In this document: positions 28,840 through 37,876 of the stretch, in pieces
Layout of the letters: each line of letters begins with the position of its first letter
Numbering within the stretch: the stretch's first letter is position 1
The notes under the pieces: model-generated
Told to the model about the DNA's origin: nothing
Database searches by the model: none
Seen by the model: the letters and a program-made list of their open reading frames with translations, nothing else
Program-made: the position numbers and the translations under genes
Assembly: GCA_029212415.1 (NCBI GenBank)
Contig: JARGOF010000006.1
Coordinates: 113,818-177,817, forward strand
DNA length: 64,000 nucleotides
Reading direction: 5' to 3'
DNA from: Rhizobiaceae bacterium
GTDB lineage: Bacteria > Pseudomonadota > Alphaproteobacteria > Rhizobiales > Rhizobiaceae

Positions 28840-29364
28840 CTAACGCTTGGAGCCGACCTTGCTCTCGCGCGTCAAGGTCATGCCGATCACCGGGATCATC
28901 TGGTTTTGAACCTTGACGGAGACGGTGATGTTCATCGTATCGGGTTCTTCCAGATGGGCAACCATGGCACCGTCGAGTTTCCTGCGATTGATACCAACCG
29001 TGATCTTGTTGCCCCTGACCTTTCCCGAGGTGATGTCCAACCCTTCACCGGCCGCGCCATCAAGAAAACGACCGGAATATTTGCCGCCTTTCAGGTTGAT
29101 GATCGCCGACATTTTCTGTGAGAAGACACCAACGCGGCAATGACCATCCAGAGCAACGCCGCTGGCCTGCTCGACGGAGGGGCCACCTTTCAGGTTGCAC
29201 ACGAATTTCGTGCCCTTGTATTTTCCGGCCACGATCTTGCCCGGGCCTCGCCAGACACCCGACACAGAATCGAAAAAGACCTTTTCCTTCGCACCGGCCC
29301 AGGCCTGCGTCGCTATCAAGGATGTGAAGAGGGCAAGTATCGAAAGTGCGATTCGAAAATACAT
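28840..29364 (-). CDS. Secreted hypothetical protein
   Basis: A 174-residue protein with a clear Sec signal peptide (MYFRIALSILALFTSLIATQ, cleavage after AWA). The mature part is rich in Gly, Lys and beta-branched residues and contains two cysteines (KFVCNLKGG and DGHCRVG), suggesting one disulfide in a beta-rich fold. The tail carries MNITVSVKVQNQMIPVIGMTLTR. I do not recognise the family. It is convergent with folK and divergent from the ArsR gene. Confidence 0.75.
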   Translation of the reverse strand: MYFRIALSILALFTSLIATQAWAGAKEKVFFDSVSGVWRGPGKIVAGKYKGTKFVCNLKGGPSVEQASGVALDGHCRVGVFSQKMSAIINLKGGKYSGRFLDGAAGEGLDITSGKVRGNKITVGINRRKLDGAMVAHLEEPDTMNITVSVKVQNQMIPVIGMTLTRESKVGSKR

Positions 29365-29573
29365 AATACAGCCTGCAACGGTTTTGATGATTCCACACCA
29401 TCACTCAGAATGGTTAATGTCCGGTTGAGGATGTGTTCAAGGTTTATAACAGAAGCTGGTGTCTTTATGCAAACCATGGCTTTGAAAGGAGATTGGCAAA
29501 TCTTCACCGGCATTCATCTGACCAGTTCTTCGATGTGTATTGACGAAATACAGGCAGCAGCTATGGTCCGGGC

Positions 29574-29882
29574 ATGAACGAAAAAACGGCTGCAAAATCT
29601 CTGTCTGCTCTTGGACACGAAGCTAGGCTTTCCGTCTATCGCTTGCTGGTACGTGCTGGTGACGGTGGATTGAATGTTGGTGAAATCGGTCAGCACCTGA
29701 CCATACCGGCGTCAACGCTGGCCCATCATCTGTCTGCTTTGGTTGAGGTCGGATTGGTTCGCCAGCAACGCCATGGCAGGGAAATACGCAACCATGCCAA
29801 TTATGATGCCATGACGGATCTGGTGGATTTTCTGACGCGAGAATGCTGTGTCGGCGTAACTGCGCCCGCCACCGCCCCTTGA
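29574..29882 (+). CDS. ArsR-family winged-helix regulator
   Basis: A 102-residue DNA-binding protein with the ArsR fold: ALGHEARLSVYRLLVRAG, then LTIPASTLAHHLSALVEVGLVRQQRHGREI with the recognition helix and wing. It lacks the ELCVCDL metal site of classical ArsR/SmtB sensors; only one Cys pair (ECC) lies near the C-terminus. Such proteins often sense redox state or reactive sulfur, or control a neighbouring transporter, but no obvious target gene is adjacent. Confidence 0.88.
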   Translation: MNEKTAAKSLSALGHEARLSVYRLLVRAGDGGLNVGEIGQHLTIPASTLAHHLSALVEVGLVRQQRHGREIRNHANYDAMTDLVDFLTRECCVGVTAPATAP

Positions 29883-29897
29883 GTGAACGCCTGGAAT

Positions 29898-31013
29898 TCA
29901 GTCTTTGGACTTTTGAGTGCCTGTCGCCTGACGTGTCAGATCACCCACAAAATCACCAATACCCGGACGCTTGAGCGCCTTGAAAGGCAGCGGTCGGCAC
30001 AGGTCCATGGCTGCTATGCCAATGCGTGCGGTCATCAAGCCGTTGATGACGCCTTCTCCCAGCCTGGCGGACAGTTTTGATGCCAGTCCGTGACCGAGCA
30101 ATTGTTGAACCATGCCGTCGCCGACTGCGATTGACCCGGTTACCGCCAGATGGCTGACAACATCCCGTGCAAGGCGGATTGCGCCCAGCGAGCCAGGCCG
30201 GCTGCCATAAAGCGTGGCAAGCGCCCGGATCAGGCGCATGGATTCAAACAGGACGTAGCCGATATCCACCAGGGCTCTTGGGCTGACGGCGGTCACCACA
30301 GACACGCGTTTGGATGCGTTGACAATCAGTTCGCGGGCCTGGCGGTCCAGCGGCGCCATCAATTCGATTTCGGCCAGTTCAATCAGGTGCGGACCGTCGA
30401 TGATTTCGTCATCCAGTTCCTTCAGTCGTGCTCTGGGTCTTGCGGTTTGCGGTTGATGGGCGAACAAACGGATCAGTCTTTTCAAGACGACACGGGCTTT
30501 CGCCGGATTTTTCTCCGCCACGGCGGCGGCGGCTTCCTGACGCATGGACTGAACTGCATGAAGCCGCGCCAATGCGCTCAACTCTCTTGCTGCCAGGGCG
30601 ATGAGTGCAAGAACAGCGATTGCCGTGAGAACGCTTGCAGTCCATCCCAGCCATGCGGATCGCTCGAAATAGGATGTGATCAGCCCATCCAGCCAGGTGG
30701 CAAAGGCCAGAGAAAACAACAGACCAAAGGCGGACATCGCCAGTTTTGCAAATGAAAACCGTTTGCGCCTCGCTTTGGCAATCGGCGGCGTCAATTGATC
30801 TGCCAGCACACCATCATCAATTGCCCGTTCATTTGGCGGTTGATCAGCCAGAAACAGATCATCTTCAGGCTGAATGAATTCGATACCTTCCGAAATGGAA
30901 ACAGGCGTGCGTTCGCTGGATGCGGTTTCAGAATTACTCCTGGCTTTTCTGGGTTTGCTCTGAGCGGTTTCCTCAATTTTGAAGGCCGCTGGTTTGCGAT
31001 TTTTCTCACTCAT
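29898..31013 (-). CDS. YcjF family membrane protein (DUF697)
   Basis: A 371-residue inner-membrane protein of the TIGR01620/YcjF type. A charged cytoplasmic N-terminus (about 1-95) leads to two membrane helices (about 96-150), and a C-terminal DUF697-type domain carries LVDIGYVLFESMRLIRALATLYGSRPG. Its ATG overlaps the stop of the YcjX gene (ATGA), and the pair is conserved in proteobacteria, where it is often linked to envelope stress. The biochemical role is unknown. Confidence 0.88.
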   Translation of the reverse strand: MSEKNRKPAAFKIEETAQSKPRKARSNSETASSERTPVSISEGIEFIQPEDDLFLADQPPNERAIDDGVLADQLTPPIAKARRKRFSFAKLAMSAFGLLFSLAFATWLDGLITSYFERSAWLGWTASVLTAIAVLALIALAARELSALARLHAVQSMRQEAAAAVAEKNPAKARVVLKRLIRLFAHQPQTARPRARLKELDDEIIDGPHLIELAEIELMAPLDRQARELIVNASKRVSVVTAVSPRALVDIGYVLFESMRLIRALATLYGSRPGSLGAIRLARDVVSHLAVTGSIAVGDGMVQQLLGHGLASKLSARLGEGVINGLMTARIGIAAMDLCRPLPFKALKRPGIGDFVGDLTRQATGTQKSKD

Positions 31014-32482
31014 GCCAAACGGTCTCCGAACAGGAATTCAAAAGCCCGATCCAGACGGATATGCGGCAATGAGAGTGTCACACCCTCCGCTGTCTGCTCC
31101 AGTTCCGGCGGCCTGAATCGCACGAAATTCAGATGCGGAAAGGCCTTGGCCGGGTGCGCTTCCCCCTGCTGAAAGAATGATTCAACGTCAGCGGGCAAGT
31201 CCCCGGGAAATATGCCGGTTTTGCTGTTGCCATCGAACGTCTCTCCTTCGATTTTTTCGCCGGCCATGGGGGTTCCGATGATCAAGGGTAAACGCTCTTT
31301 GCCCTGTTTGACGCTCCCCTCTCGGGTTGCGCGTACAGCCGCCATGGCGACAACCTCGATATCCGCTTTGGAATAGCTGGCCTGCTGGGTGGCGCGTTCG
31401 ACCAGTCGTCCGACAAGGTTTTCAAGCCGGTCATGGCTTTCATGATGCAGATGATCTGCCTTGGTGGCTCCTATGAGAACCCGATCGATGCGCCGGGTGA
31501 GCAATGATGTCAGCAGATTGCTGTTGCCCGGGCGAAAACACGAAAGAATATCGACCAATGCACGTTCCAGATCCTTCATGGCTTCCGTTCCGGCATTCAT
31601 CGCCTGCATGGCGTCAATAAGAATGATCTGACGGTCGAGACGCGCAAAATGGTCACGGAAGAAGGGTTTGACCACCAGCGATTTGTAGGATTCGTAACGA
31701 CGTTCCATCATGGCCCATAGGGAACCTGCCGGGGCCGGTCCGTGTTCCAGGTCCGGAAGTGGCGAGAATGTCAGGGCCGGGGACCCTTCGAGATCACCGG
31801 GCATCAGAAACCTGCCTGGTGGCAGCGTGGAAAGCGCCCGCTCGTCGCTGCGACAGGCACGAAGGTATTGTGCGAACAGATCGGATATTTCCCGGGCAAC
31901 AGCTTCATCGGCGGTTTTCGCGTTTCCAACATCGGTTGAGCGCTGCAGCCATTTTTCTGCCAGGTCGATGCGGGCAGGGGAGCGCGCCAGATCAATCGCA
32001 TTTTTGCTGAAGGTGCGATAATCCTGCTTCAACAGAGGCAGGTCCAGCAACCATTCGCCGGGGTAGTCGACAATATCAATCGACAATTTGCCACCGGAAA
32101 ACAGGCGGTTCCAGGCGCTGGCGGATTCATATTCGATTGTCAGTCTGAGTTCGGAGATCGCCCGGGTCGATTGCGGCCACAGACGATCTTCGACAAGGGC
32201 TTTGACGTGGTCTTCATATTGAAAGCGGGGGACGCCATCATCGGGCTGCGGTTCGAGATAGGCTGATGCGATCCGACCGGAATTTTGTGCCTTGAAGAGG
32301 GGCAGCCGACCGCCGTGCAGAAGGTTGTGGACCAGGGCGGTGATGAAGACGGTCTTGCCTGCGCGCGACAGGCCTGTGACCCCGAACCGCATGGTTGGGC
32401 GAAGAAGATCGCCAGCCCGATCGGTCAGGTTGTCAAGCGTGATCAGGGCTTCGTCAGAAAACCGGGAAAGAGTGGAAACCAA
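31010..32482 (-). CDS. YcjX-like P-loop GTPase-like protein
   Basis: About 490 residues with a P-loop near the N-terminus (GVTGLSRAGKTVFITALVHNLL), a DIVDYPGEWLLDLPLL segment resembling a G3/Walker B region, and IGATKADHL in the place of NKxD. The frame extends to an ATG at 32575, but the TTG at 32482 is preceded by GAGGTG at seven bases and gives the usual family start just before FSDEALITLDNL. It is the first gene of the ycjX-ycjF pair. E. coli YcjX is induced by heat and phage shock; its role is not defined. Confidence 0.85.
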   Translation of the reverse strand: MVSTLSRFSDEALITLDNLTDRAGDLLRPTMRFGVTGLSRAGKTVFITALVHNLLHGGRLPLFKAQNSGRIASAYLEPQPDDGVPRFQYEDHVKALVEDRLWPQSTRAISELRLTIEYESASAWNRLFSGGKLSIDIVDYPGEWLLDLPLLKQDYRTFSKNAIDLARSPARIDLAEKWLQRSTDVGNAKTADEAVAREISDLFAQYLRACRSDERALSTLPPGRFLMPGDLEGSPALTFSPLPDLEHGPAPAGSLWAMMERRYESYKSLVVKPFFRDHFARLDRQIILIDAMQAMNAGTEAMKDLERALVDILSCFRPGNSNLLTSLLTRRIDRVLIGATKADHLHHESHDRLENLVGRLVERATQQASYSKADIEVVAMAAVRATREGSVKQGKERLPLIIGTPMAGEKIEGETFDGNSKTGIFPGDLPADVESFFQQGEAHPAKAFPHLNFVRFRPPELEQTAEGVTLSLPHIRLDRAFEFLFGDRLA

Positions 32483-32745
32483 ATTGCACCTCGTTGGCAG
32501 CAACGCCTGTATTATCTCGGGCCCAAGTTGTTTCGGGTGCGAATCGTCCCGGCGAAGAATGAAAAGGTTTTTCATAAGTCAGCGCATCACCGCCGTCAGG
32601 TGAAACGCCAGCATTTTGCTACAAGAAAGGGCCCTTCCTTCCTTGGCATATGGATGCAGCCGGATCGTGTTTCAAGCTGATGTCCTGTTTTCCCGCGATG
32701 CCGTGAGGCTGCAAAGTAAAGACCAGACGGGAATATTCCTGCAGG

Positions 32746-33294
32746 TCAATCAGATGCCTTGCCGGCTTTTGTTTTCTGATTTTTCGGCGTCGAAAAACCT
32801 GTCAGCATGCCGCCTTCGCTTAAAGTTGAAAAATCGCCCGAAATTTCAATCACGGCCAGCCCCGCAGTCGGAAAACCCTTTTGCAACACTTTGCCTGCCT
32901 GCTTGCTTGTCGAGGCGCTCAATTGATGTGCTGTATCTTCCATCATCGGATTGTGCCCGATCAAAAGGACCGGTCGATTGGTCTGCCGCGCCAAAAGGCT
33001 GACATAATAGTCGTGGTCATTTTCATAGAGCCCGTCATCGTGTTCGACGATTGGTCCGTTGGACAGATGGGATTGTATGATTTCGCAGGTCTGGCGGCAG
33101 CGCCGCGCTGACGAACACAAAATGATTTGCGGCAGATGTTCAAATTTCGCCAGCACCGTCCCCATCAAGTTGGCATCTTCAATACCGAGGTCGTCAAGCG
33201 GACGATCATAGTCACGCTGCCCGGGGCGCGCCCAGGCCGCATGGGCATGGCGCAGCAGATATATCAGGTTGGGCGCTTGTTCTTTTTTGTTCAT
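32746..33294 (-). CDS. SixA-type histidine phosphatase
   Basis: A 182-residue member of the histidine phosphatase superfamily. The catalytic motif is LLRHAHAAWA near the N-terminus, with DRPLDDLGIEDA, CSSARRCRQTCEII and LIGHNPMME supplying the remaining active-site Arg and His. SixA of E. coli removes phosphate from phosphohistidine in the nitrogen phosphotransferase system, and a similar target is plausible. It is separate from the ycjX pair by about 260 bases on the same strand. Confidence 0.87.
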   Translation of the reverse strand: MNKKEQAPNLIYLLRHAHAAWARPGQRDYDRPLDDLGIEDANLMGTVLAKFEHLPQIILCSSARRCRQTCEIIQSHLSNGPIVEHDDGLYENDHDYYVSLLARQTNRPVLLIGHNPMMEDTAHQLSASTSKQAGKVLQKGFPTAGLAVIEISGDFSTLSEGGMLTGFSTPKNQKTKAGKASD

Positions 33295-33958
33295 GGCAGG
33301 CGGTTTACCGTTTCATAGCCTCTGATTGATCGACGCAGTTAAATCATCATTTGAACATTGAAGCGAGCCTGAAGTGCCCTTGTTAACCCTCTATTTGCCG
33401 TTGATCTGATGCCGTCGCATGCGTTCAAGAGGCTATGTTTCAGGCGCCTGTTCTCTGCAGGCAATCAGGAAACGCAAATCCAAACGGGGTGCACAGATTG
33501 CGATGGACGAGGGGTCTTCGGGTGGTTCTGCGTGAGGCAGCGGTCCTTTTGATATCTGCCCGTAGCCGGCGCGGCGGCATCACTGTTGCACCCGGATCTC
33601 TGGAGAAATGCAGAGCAATCTTTGGGCGCAACAATCGCTGTTTTGCCTTTCTGTTTCGCCTTGCCGTTTCGATAGGCATTCGATGATTTCGAGAATAGGC
33701 AATCGCCTGACGATGCGGTGGTTTCCGATCGCCGGCCGATCGGAAAGAAATTTCGCACCTGCCGGCAACATAGCGTGTTTGCAAATCACTCGTTCGCCGG
33801 AAATATGAACGCCAGATGACAAAATGACAAATCAATTGAGGTGCTTATGTAAAAGAGGATGACCACAAAAAATATATGGACTGCGGGAATTGCTGCTTGT
33901 GTGGAACGTTCGGTGTAGCTATACAACGCGCAAAAGGACCGCCTCAAGGGAAATCACC
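33295..33958. other. 664-bp intergenic region with one perfect hairpin
   Basis: No gene could be supported between the sixA-like gene and dksA, which read away from each other. Open frames on the minus strand (33440-33835) are very rich in Arg and match no family. A perfect 10-bp inverted repeat lies at 33722-33746. The dksA promoter is expected in the last 150 bases; AAGGGA at 33946-33951 is its ribosome binding site. Confidence 0.5.
33722..33746. repeat. Perfect 10-bp inverted repeat
   Basis: TTTCCGATCG and CGATCGGAAA flank the five bases CCGGC. No T-run follows on either strand, so it is not a standard terminator. It may be a protein-binding dyad or a stem in an untranslated RNA. Confidence 0.6.
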
Positions 33959-34378
33959 ATGAATGATATGATTGATCTTGGTTCCTATGTACCCTCGGAT
34001 GACGAGGTTTTCATGAATGAAAAACAGCGTGCCTATTTTCGTGCCAAACTGAACGTCTGGAAAGACGATATTCTGCGTGAGGCGCGTGAAACGCTGGGGA
34101 ACCTGCAGGAAGATAGTGTCAACCATCCTGATATCGCCGACCGAGCGTCGTCGGAATCAGATCGCGCAATTGAATTGCGTGCCCGTGACCGTCAGCGCAA
34201 GCTGATTTCAAAAATTGATGCAGCGTTGCGACGCATTACCGAAGGTACCTACGGTTATTGTGAGGAAACCGGCGAACCCATCAGTCTGAAGCGACTGGAC
34301 GCCCGTCCCATTGCAACGTTGTCGATTGAAGCACAGGAACGTCACGAACGCCGCGAAAAGGTCTACCGGGACGAATAG
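33959..34378 (+). CDS. dksA: RNA polymerase-binding transcription factor DksA
   Basis: A 139-residue regulator that enters the RNA polymerase secondary channel and works with ppGpp. The coiled-coil is visible (MNEKQRAYFRAKLNVWKDDILREARETL, then DRASSESDRAIELRARDRQRKLISKIDAALRRI). The zinc-finger region reads YGYCEETGEPISLKRLDARP and keeps only one of four cysteines, so it probably binds no zinc; this is the common rhizobial form. The frame runs back to 33890, but the ATG at 33959 with AAGGGA upstream is the start. Confidence 0.95.
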   Translation: MNDMIDLGSYVPSDDEVFMNEKQRAYFRAKLNVWKDDILREARETLGNLQEDSVNHPDIADRASSESDRAIELRARDRQRKLISKIDAALRRITEGTYGYCEETGEPISLKRLDARPIATLSIEAQERHERREKVYRDE

Positions 34379-34688
34379 TCTACCGGTTTTCTGATTGCTT
34401 TTTTCACGTTGCCTTGGTGCCCGTTCTTTCGTGCATTCTGCTGCGCCGAATGGACAACCCATTGAGGTTCCACGTCTCGAGCGCTGTGCCGGCTTGTTCG
34501 CTTTGCTTTTTGAAAAATGGCGCGCCTCGCGCCTGAGCGCTTCAACCCCCAATACTCAGTGATCATTGCATTGTATCAATGCAATAGGAAAGCGTGTATC
34601 CAAAACATAATATTCGGCATTCCACTTGACGAAGAAATTTCGCAAAGTGAGACTGAATTCCTGAATGTTATATCGGGCGATTGAACCT
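34379..34688. promoter_or_regulatory. 310-bp gap with a 9-bp dyad, upstream of the coiled-coil gene
   Basis: No gene is seen. ATTGCATTG-TAT-CAATGCAAT at 34565-34585 is a perfect inverted repeat suited to a dimeric regulator. It is followed by a TTGACG element near 34628 that could be a -35 box, though no convincing -10 was found. The stretch is noticeably AT-richer just before the coiled-coil gene. Confidence 0.5.
34565..34585. repeat. Perfect 9-bp inverted repeat, possible operator
   Basis: ATTGCATTG and CAATGCAAT are separated by TAT. It lies about 105 bp upstream of the small coiled-coil gene and 190 bp downstream of dksA, with no T-run to suggest a terminator. Confidence 0.55.
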
Positions 34689-35246
34689 ATGAGCACATCG
34701 GGTATCGGTGAAGGCCAGGCAGACAGACTGCACGAAGCCCAGCTTGAGGCACGAAGTCTGCACGAGCAGATCAATGCGTTGCGGCAAGCGCTCGACCGCA
34801 CGGCTGCGGAGCAGGAACGCAAGGTTCAGGACGTCCGCGCGTTTCACGCAGATGAAATGCAGCAGTTGAAGGACACCGCCACTGCGTTGCGCGATTCCCT
34901 TGATGATTTGAATTTTGAAAAAGACAGAGCCGTTCAAGAAGCGCTGTCAGCCAAAGCTGATGAAATAAGTCAGCTCAGGGAGACAGCAAGTGCGTTGCGG
35001 GATTCTCTTGACGAACTCGGGCATCAGAAAACCAGAGAGGTTCAGGAAGCCGTTCATCGTTCGCATGACGAAATCAAGCATTTGAAAGAGACGATCAGCG
35101 CACTTCGCGATACATTGGAAGAGCTTAAATTTAGCCGGGACCGTGAAATTCAAGAGGCCAATGCGCGTTCCCATGATGAAATCAGACAATTGAAGGCCAC
35201 CATCAGTGCCTTGCGTGCCCAATTGGACGATCCTGCGCTTGAATAG
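34689..35246 (+). CDS. Small repetitive coiled-coil protein
   Basis: A 185-residue, highly charged, all-helical protein without Cys, signal peptide or membrane segment. From residue 18 it consists of four full 36-residue units and a partial fifth; the pattern is (A/H)DEIxQLKETxSALRDSLDELxxxKDREVQEA. A 36-residue phase fits mixed heptad/hendecad packing. No family is recognised; it is presumably a filament-like or scaffolding protein. The frame starts at 34665, but the ATG at 34689 is the better start by composition. The GAF-GAF-PAS cyclase gene follows 244 bases later on the same strand. Confidence 0.72.
   Translation: MSTSGIGEGQADRLHEAQLEARSLHEQINALRQALDRTAAEQERKVQDVRAFHADEMQQLKDTATALRDSLDDLNFEKDRAVQEALSAKADEISQLRETASALRDSLDELGHQKTREVQEAVHRSHDEIKHLKETISALRDTLEELKFSRDREIQEANARSHDEIRQLKATISALRAQLDDPALE
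34740..35243 (+). repeat. 4.7 tandem 108-bp coding repeats (36-residue units)
   Basis: Units cover residues 18-53, 54-89, 90-125, 126-161 and 162-185 of the coiled-coil protein. Units 2-4 are closest to one another; unit 1 is the most diverged and the last is cut short. The phase is kept exactly. Confidence 0.8.
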
Positions 35247-35490
35247 AAGACACAGGGACGTAAAAAATAGGCTGCGCAAAAGAGCAGCGACACCGAACAG
35301 CAAAAGAGCATCGCAGCATTGCTATAAGCCGGACGCGGATGCGCTGGTCTATGAGGGGCGAATTCAGGCATTGAAGTGCTTGACTGCGAACGACAGGAAA
35401 CAATTCAGGAAAAGGGCTGACACCATGGCCATGCAGCTTGCAGGCAAACATGATAGGGTTCAGCCAGCACATCAAAGAGATTGAGCAGGC

Positions 35491-37809
35491 ATGACGACAG
35501 CGGTTTCAACGGTCAGGCGACAGGCGTCGTCGCGCAAAATGAAGGCAAAGCCTCAGGAATTGCTTGTGGAGGCGCAAAAGAAGCTCAAGCATGCGGAGAT
35601 GCTGCTGAGCGTGTCGCGCAAATGCGCGGCGATGGAAAGCCTGGACGAAATTCTCGAAACGCTGGTCAATATGACCACCACGGAATTGGGGGCCGAGCGA
35701 GGCAGTCTGTTTCTCAATGATGGCACGACAGGTGAATTGTATTCCCGCGTGGCGCAGGGCAATTTTTCCCGGGAAATCCGCATTCTCAATACGACTGGTG
35801 TTGCCGGTGCAGTGTTCACGAGCGGAAAGGGAGAGGTGATTGATGATGCCTACAACGATTCCCGCTTCAATCATTCCATCGATGAGCAGACGGGCTATCA
35901 TACTGAAACGATTATCTGCGCCCCGGTCAAAACCGTACGGGAGGAAATAATCGGCGTTATCCAGGTGCTCAACAAGAAATCCGGTGTGTTCACGATACAG
36001 GACCTGAGTCTTCTGGAGGCCATGGGCACACAGGCAAGCATCGCATTGCAAAACACGCAATTTGCCGAGCGTATGCAAAAAAGCCGGGCAAAGGAGCTCG
36101 AGTTTCTTGATGTCGTCTCCGATGTCACATCTGAGCTGGAACTTGGCACGCTTCTGAAAAAGGTCATGAGTGAGGCGACACGCATGCTGGGGGCTGATCG
36201 CTCCACGCTCTTCATGAACGATGAAAAAACCGGCGAATTGTTTTCGCGGGTTGCCATGGGGGATGGCATTGGAGAAATCCGTCTTCCGAATACGGCAGGC
36301 ATAGCCGGCGCCGTGTTTACCTCGGGCAATACCATCAACATACCCTACGCCTATGCAGATCTTCGGTTTAATCCGGCATTTGACAAACAAACGGGATATT
36401 TTACCCGCTCGATCCTCTGCGTGCCGGTGATCAACAAAAACGGCAAATGCATAGGGGTCACCCAGGTCCTCAACCGGCGTGGCGGTCCCTTCACCAATGA
36501 TGATGAAAAGCGGCTTAAAACATTCACGGCGCAGGTTTCCATTGCTCTTGAGAACGCAAAACTGTTCGAAGATGTGCAAAATATGCAGAATTATACCGAA
36601 GCCATGCTGGAAAGCATGTCGAACGGTGTGATCACGATGGATGAGGACGGCAGGATCGTCACCTGCAATCGGGCGGGCCTGCGCATTACCGGAATGGGCC
36701 ACAGCTCGATATTGGGTCTGGCGGCGGACACGTTCTTTGTCGAAGACAACCAATGGCTGATGGAGAAAATTCGTCATGTTGAAGAATCGGGCGAAATTGC
36801 AGAAATTGTCGACGGGCAGCTGAAATTTGAAGACCGGCCGTTATCGGTCAATGTGACCATTTTGCCGTTGATCAATACGGAGCAGAAAAAGCTCGGCTCG
36901 ATGGTGATGATCGAGGACATCAGCACCGAAAAACGCATGAAGTCGACGATGTCGCGCTATATGGATCCTTCTCTTGCAGATCGGCTGATGGAAGGTGGTG
37001 ATGACTTCCTGGGTGGCAAGAGCACAGAAGCCACGATCCTGTTCTCGGATGTTCGCAGTTTCACCACATTGACGGAATCGCTGGGCGCTCAGGGCACCGT
37101 TGCCATGCTCAACGAGTATTTCACGATCATGGTCGACATCATCACCCGTGAAGGCGGCATGCTGGACAAGTTCATTGGTGACGCGATCATGGCAGCCTTC
37201 GGAATACCGCTGGCCCATGACGATGATGCTGATCGTGCTGTTCGCGCGACAATCGCCATGATCACGGAATTATGGGATTGGAACAAGGTCCGTGTTGCAC
37301 GCGGTGAAATGCCTATTGATCATGGTGTCGGGCTGAATACCGGGATGGTCGTTTCCGGCAACATAGGCTCTCCGAAACGTATGGATTTCACGATGATTGG
37401 CGATGGTGTGAACCTTGCCGCGCGGCTGGAATCAGCCTGCAAACAATATTCGGCGCGCATTCTGATCAGCGAATTTACCAGAGCCAAACTGAAGGGCACC
37501 TACCGCATGCGCGACGTTGACCTGGTCGTGGTCAAGGGGAAAACAGAACCGGTGGGTGTCTATGAGGTGCTTGATTACCATGACAACGAAACCTACCCCA
37601 ACCTGATGGACAATGTGAACTACTTCAATGAAGGCGTGAAACAGTACCGGGAAGCCAATTGGGACAGGGCCATTTCCAATTTCGAACAGGCCATCAAGGC
37701 GACCCCGTCAGACAGTCTGGCAACCACCTATATCGATCGGTGTGAATTGCTGAAACATTCGCCGCCAGACGGTAAATGGGACGGCGTCTGGGTCATGACG
37801 TCCAAATAG
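35491..37809 (+). CDS. Adenylate cyclase with two GAF domains and a PAS domain
   Basis: A 772-residue cytoplasmic class III nucleotide cyclase. In order: GAF 1 (about 50-190), GAF 2 (about 215-365), PAS (about 370-480), the catalytic domain (about 510-690) and a short TPR-like tail. The two GAF domains are clear duplicates (GVAGAVFTSGKG and GIAGAVFTSGNT). The catalytic domain has the metal-binding Asp in ILFSDVRSFT, GDAIMAAFG, and the Asn/Arg pair in IGDGVNLAARLES. Lys in DKFIGD and Asp in MDFTMIGD point to ATP rather than GTP. The ligand of the GAF domains is unknown. The ATG at 35539 is an alternative start. Confidence 0.92.
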   Translation: MTTAVSTVRRQASSRKMKAKPQELLVEAQKKLKHAEMLLSVSRKCAAMESLDEILETLVNMTTTELGAERGSLFLNDGTTGELYSRVAQGNFSREIRILNTTGVAGAVFTSGKGEVIDDAYNDSRFNHSIDEQTGYHTETIICAPVKTVREEIIGVIQVLNKKSGVFTIQDLSLLEAMGTQASIALQNTQFAERMQKSRAKELEFLDVVSDVTSELELGTLLKKVMSEATRMLGADRSTLFMNDEKTGELFSRVAMGDGIGEIRLPNTAGIAGAVFTSGNTINIPYAYADLRFNPAFDKQTGYFTRSILCVPVINKNGKCIGVTQVLNRRGGPFTNDDEKRLKTFTAQVSIALENAKLFEDVQNMQNYTEAMLESMSNGVITMDEDGRIVTCNRAGLRITGMGHSSILGLAADTFFVEDNQWLMEKIRHVEESGEIAEIVDGQLKFEDRPLSVNVTILPLINTEQKKLGSMVMIEDISTEKRMKSTMSRYMDPSLADRLMEGGDDFLGGKSTEATILFSDVRSFTTLTESLGAQGTVAMLNEYFTIMVDIITREGGMLDKFIGDAIMAAFGIPLAHDDDADRAVRATIAMITELWDWNKVRVARGEMPIDHGVGLNTGMVVSGNIGSPKRMDFTMIGDGVNLAARLESACKQYSARILISEFTRAKLKGTYRMRDVDLVVVKGKTEPVGVYEVLDYHDNETYPNLMDNVNYFNEGVKQYREANWDRAISNFEQAIKATPSDSLATTYIDRCELLKHSPPDGKWDGVWVMTSK

Positions 37810-37876
37810 GGACACATGCTCTCAGCCCGGTCGGCCGCTTTGGGCTTGGGTTGCAAACACCGTGTCGGTGGTCGCT

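Noticed and set aside
29898-32482. YcjX/YcjF as a phage-defence pair
   Set aside because: P-loop plus membrane-protein pairs can look like defence systems, but this pair is a widely conserved core proteobacterial locus and has no other defence gene near it.
33440-33835. 131-codon minus-strand frame
   Set aside because: It is extremely Arg-rich, has no ribosome binding site or family resemblance, and overlaps other frames of the same kind in a gene-free region.
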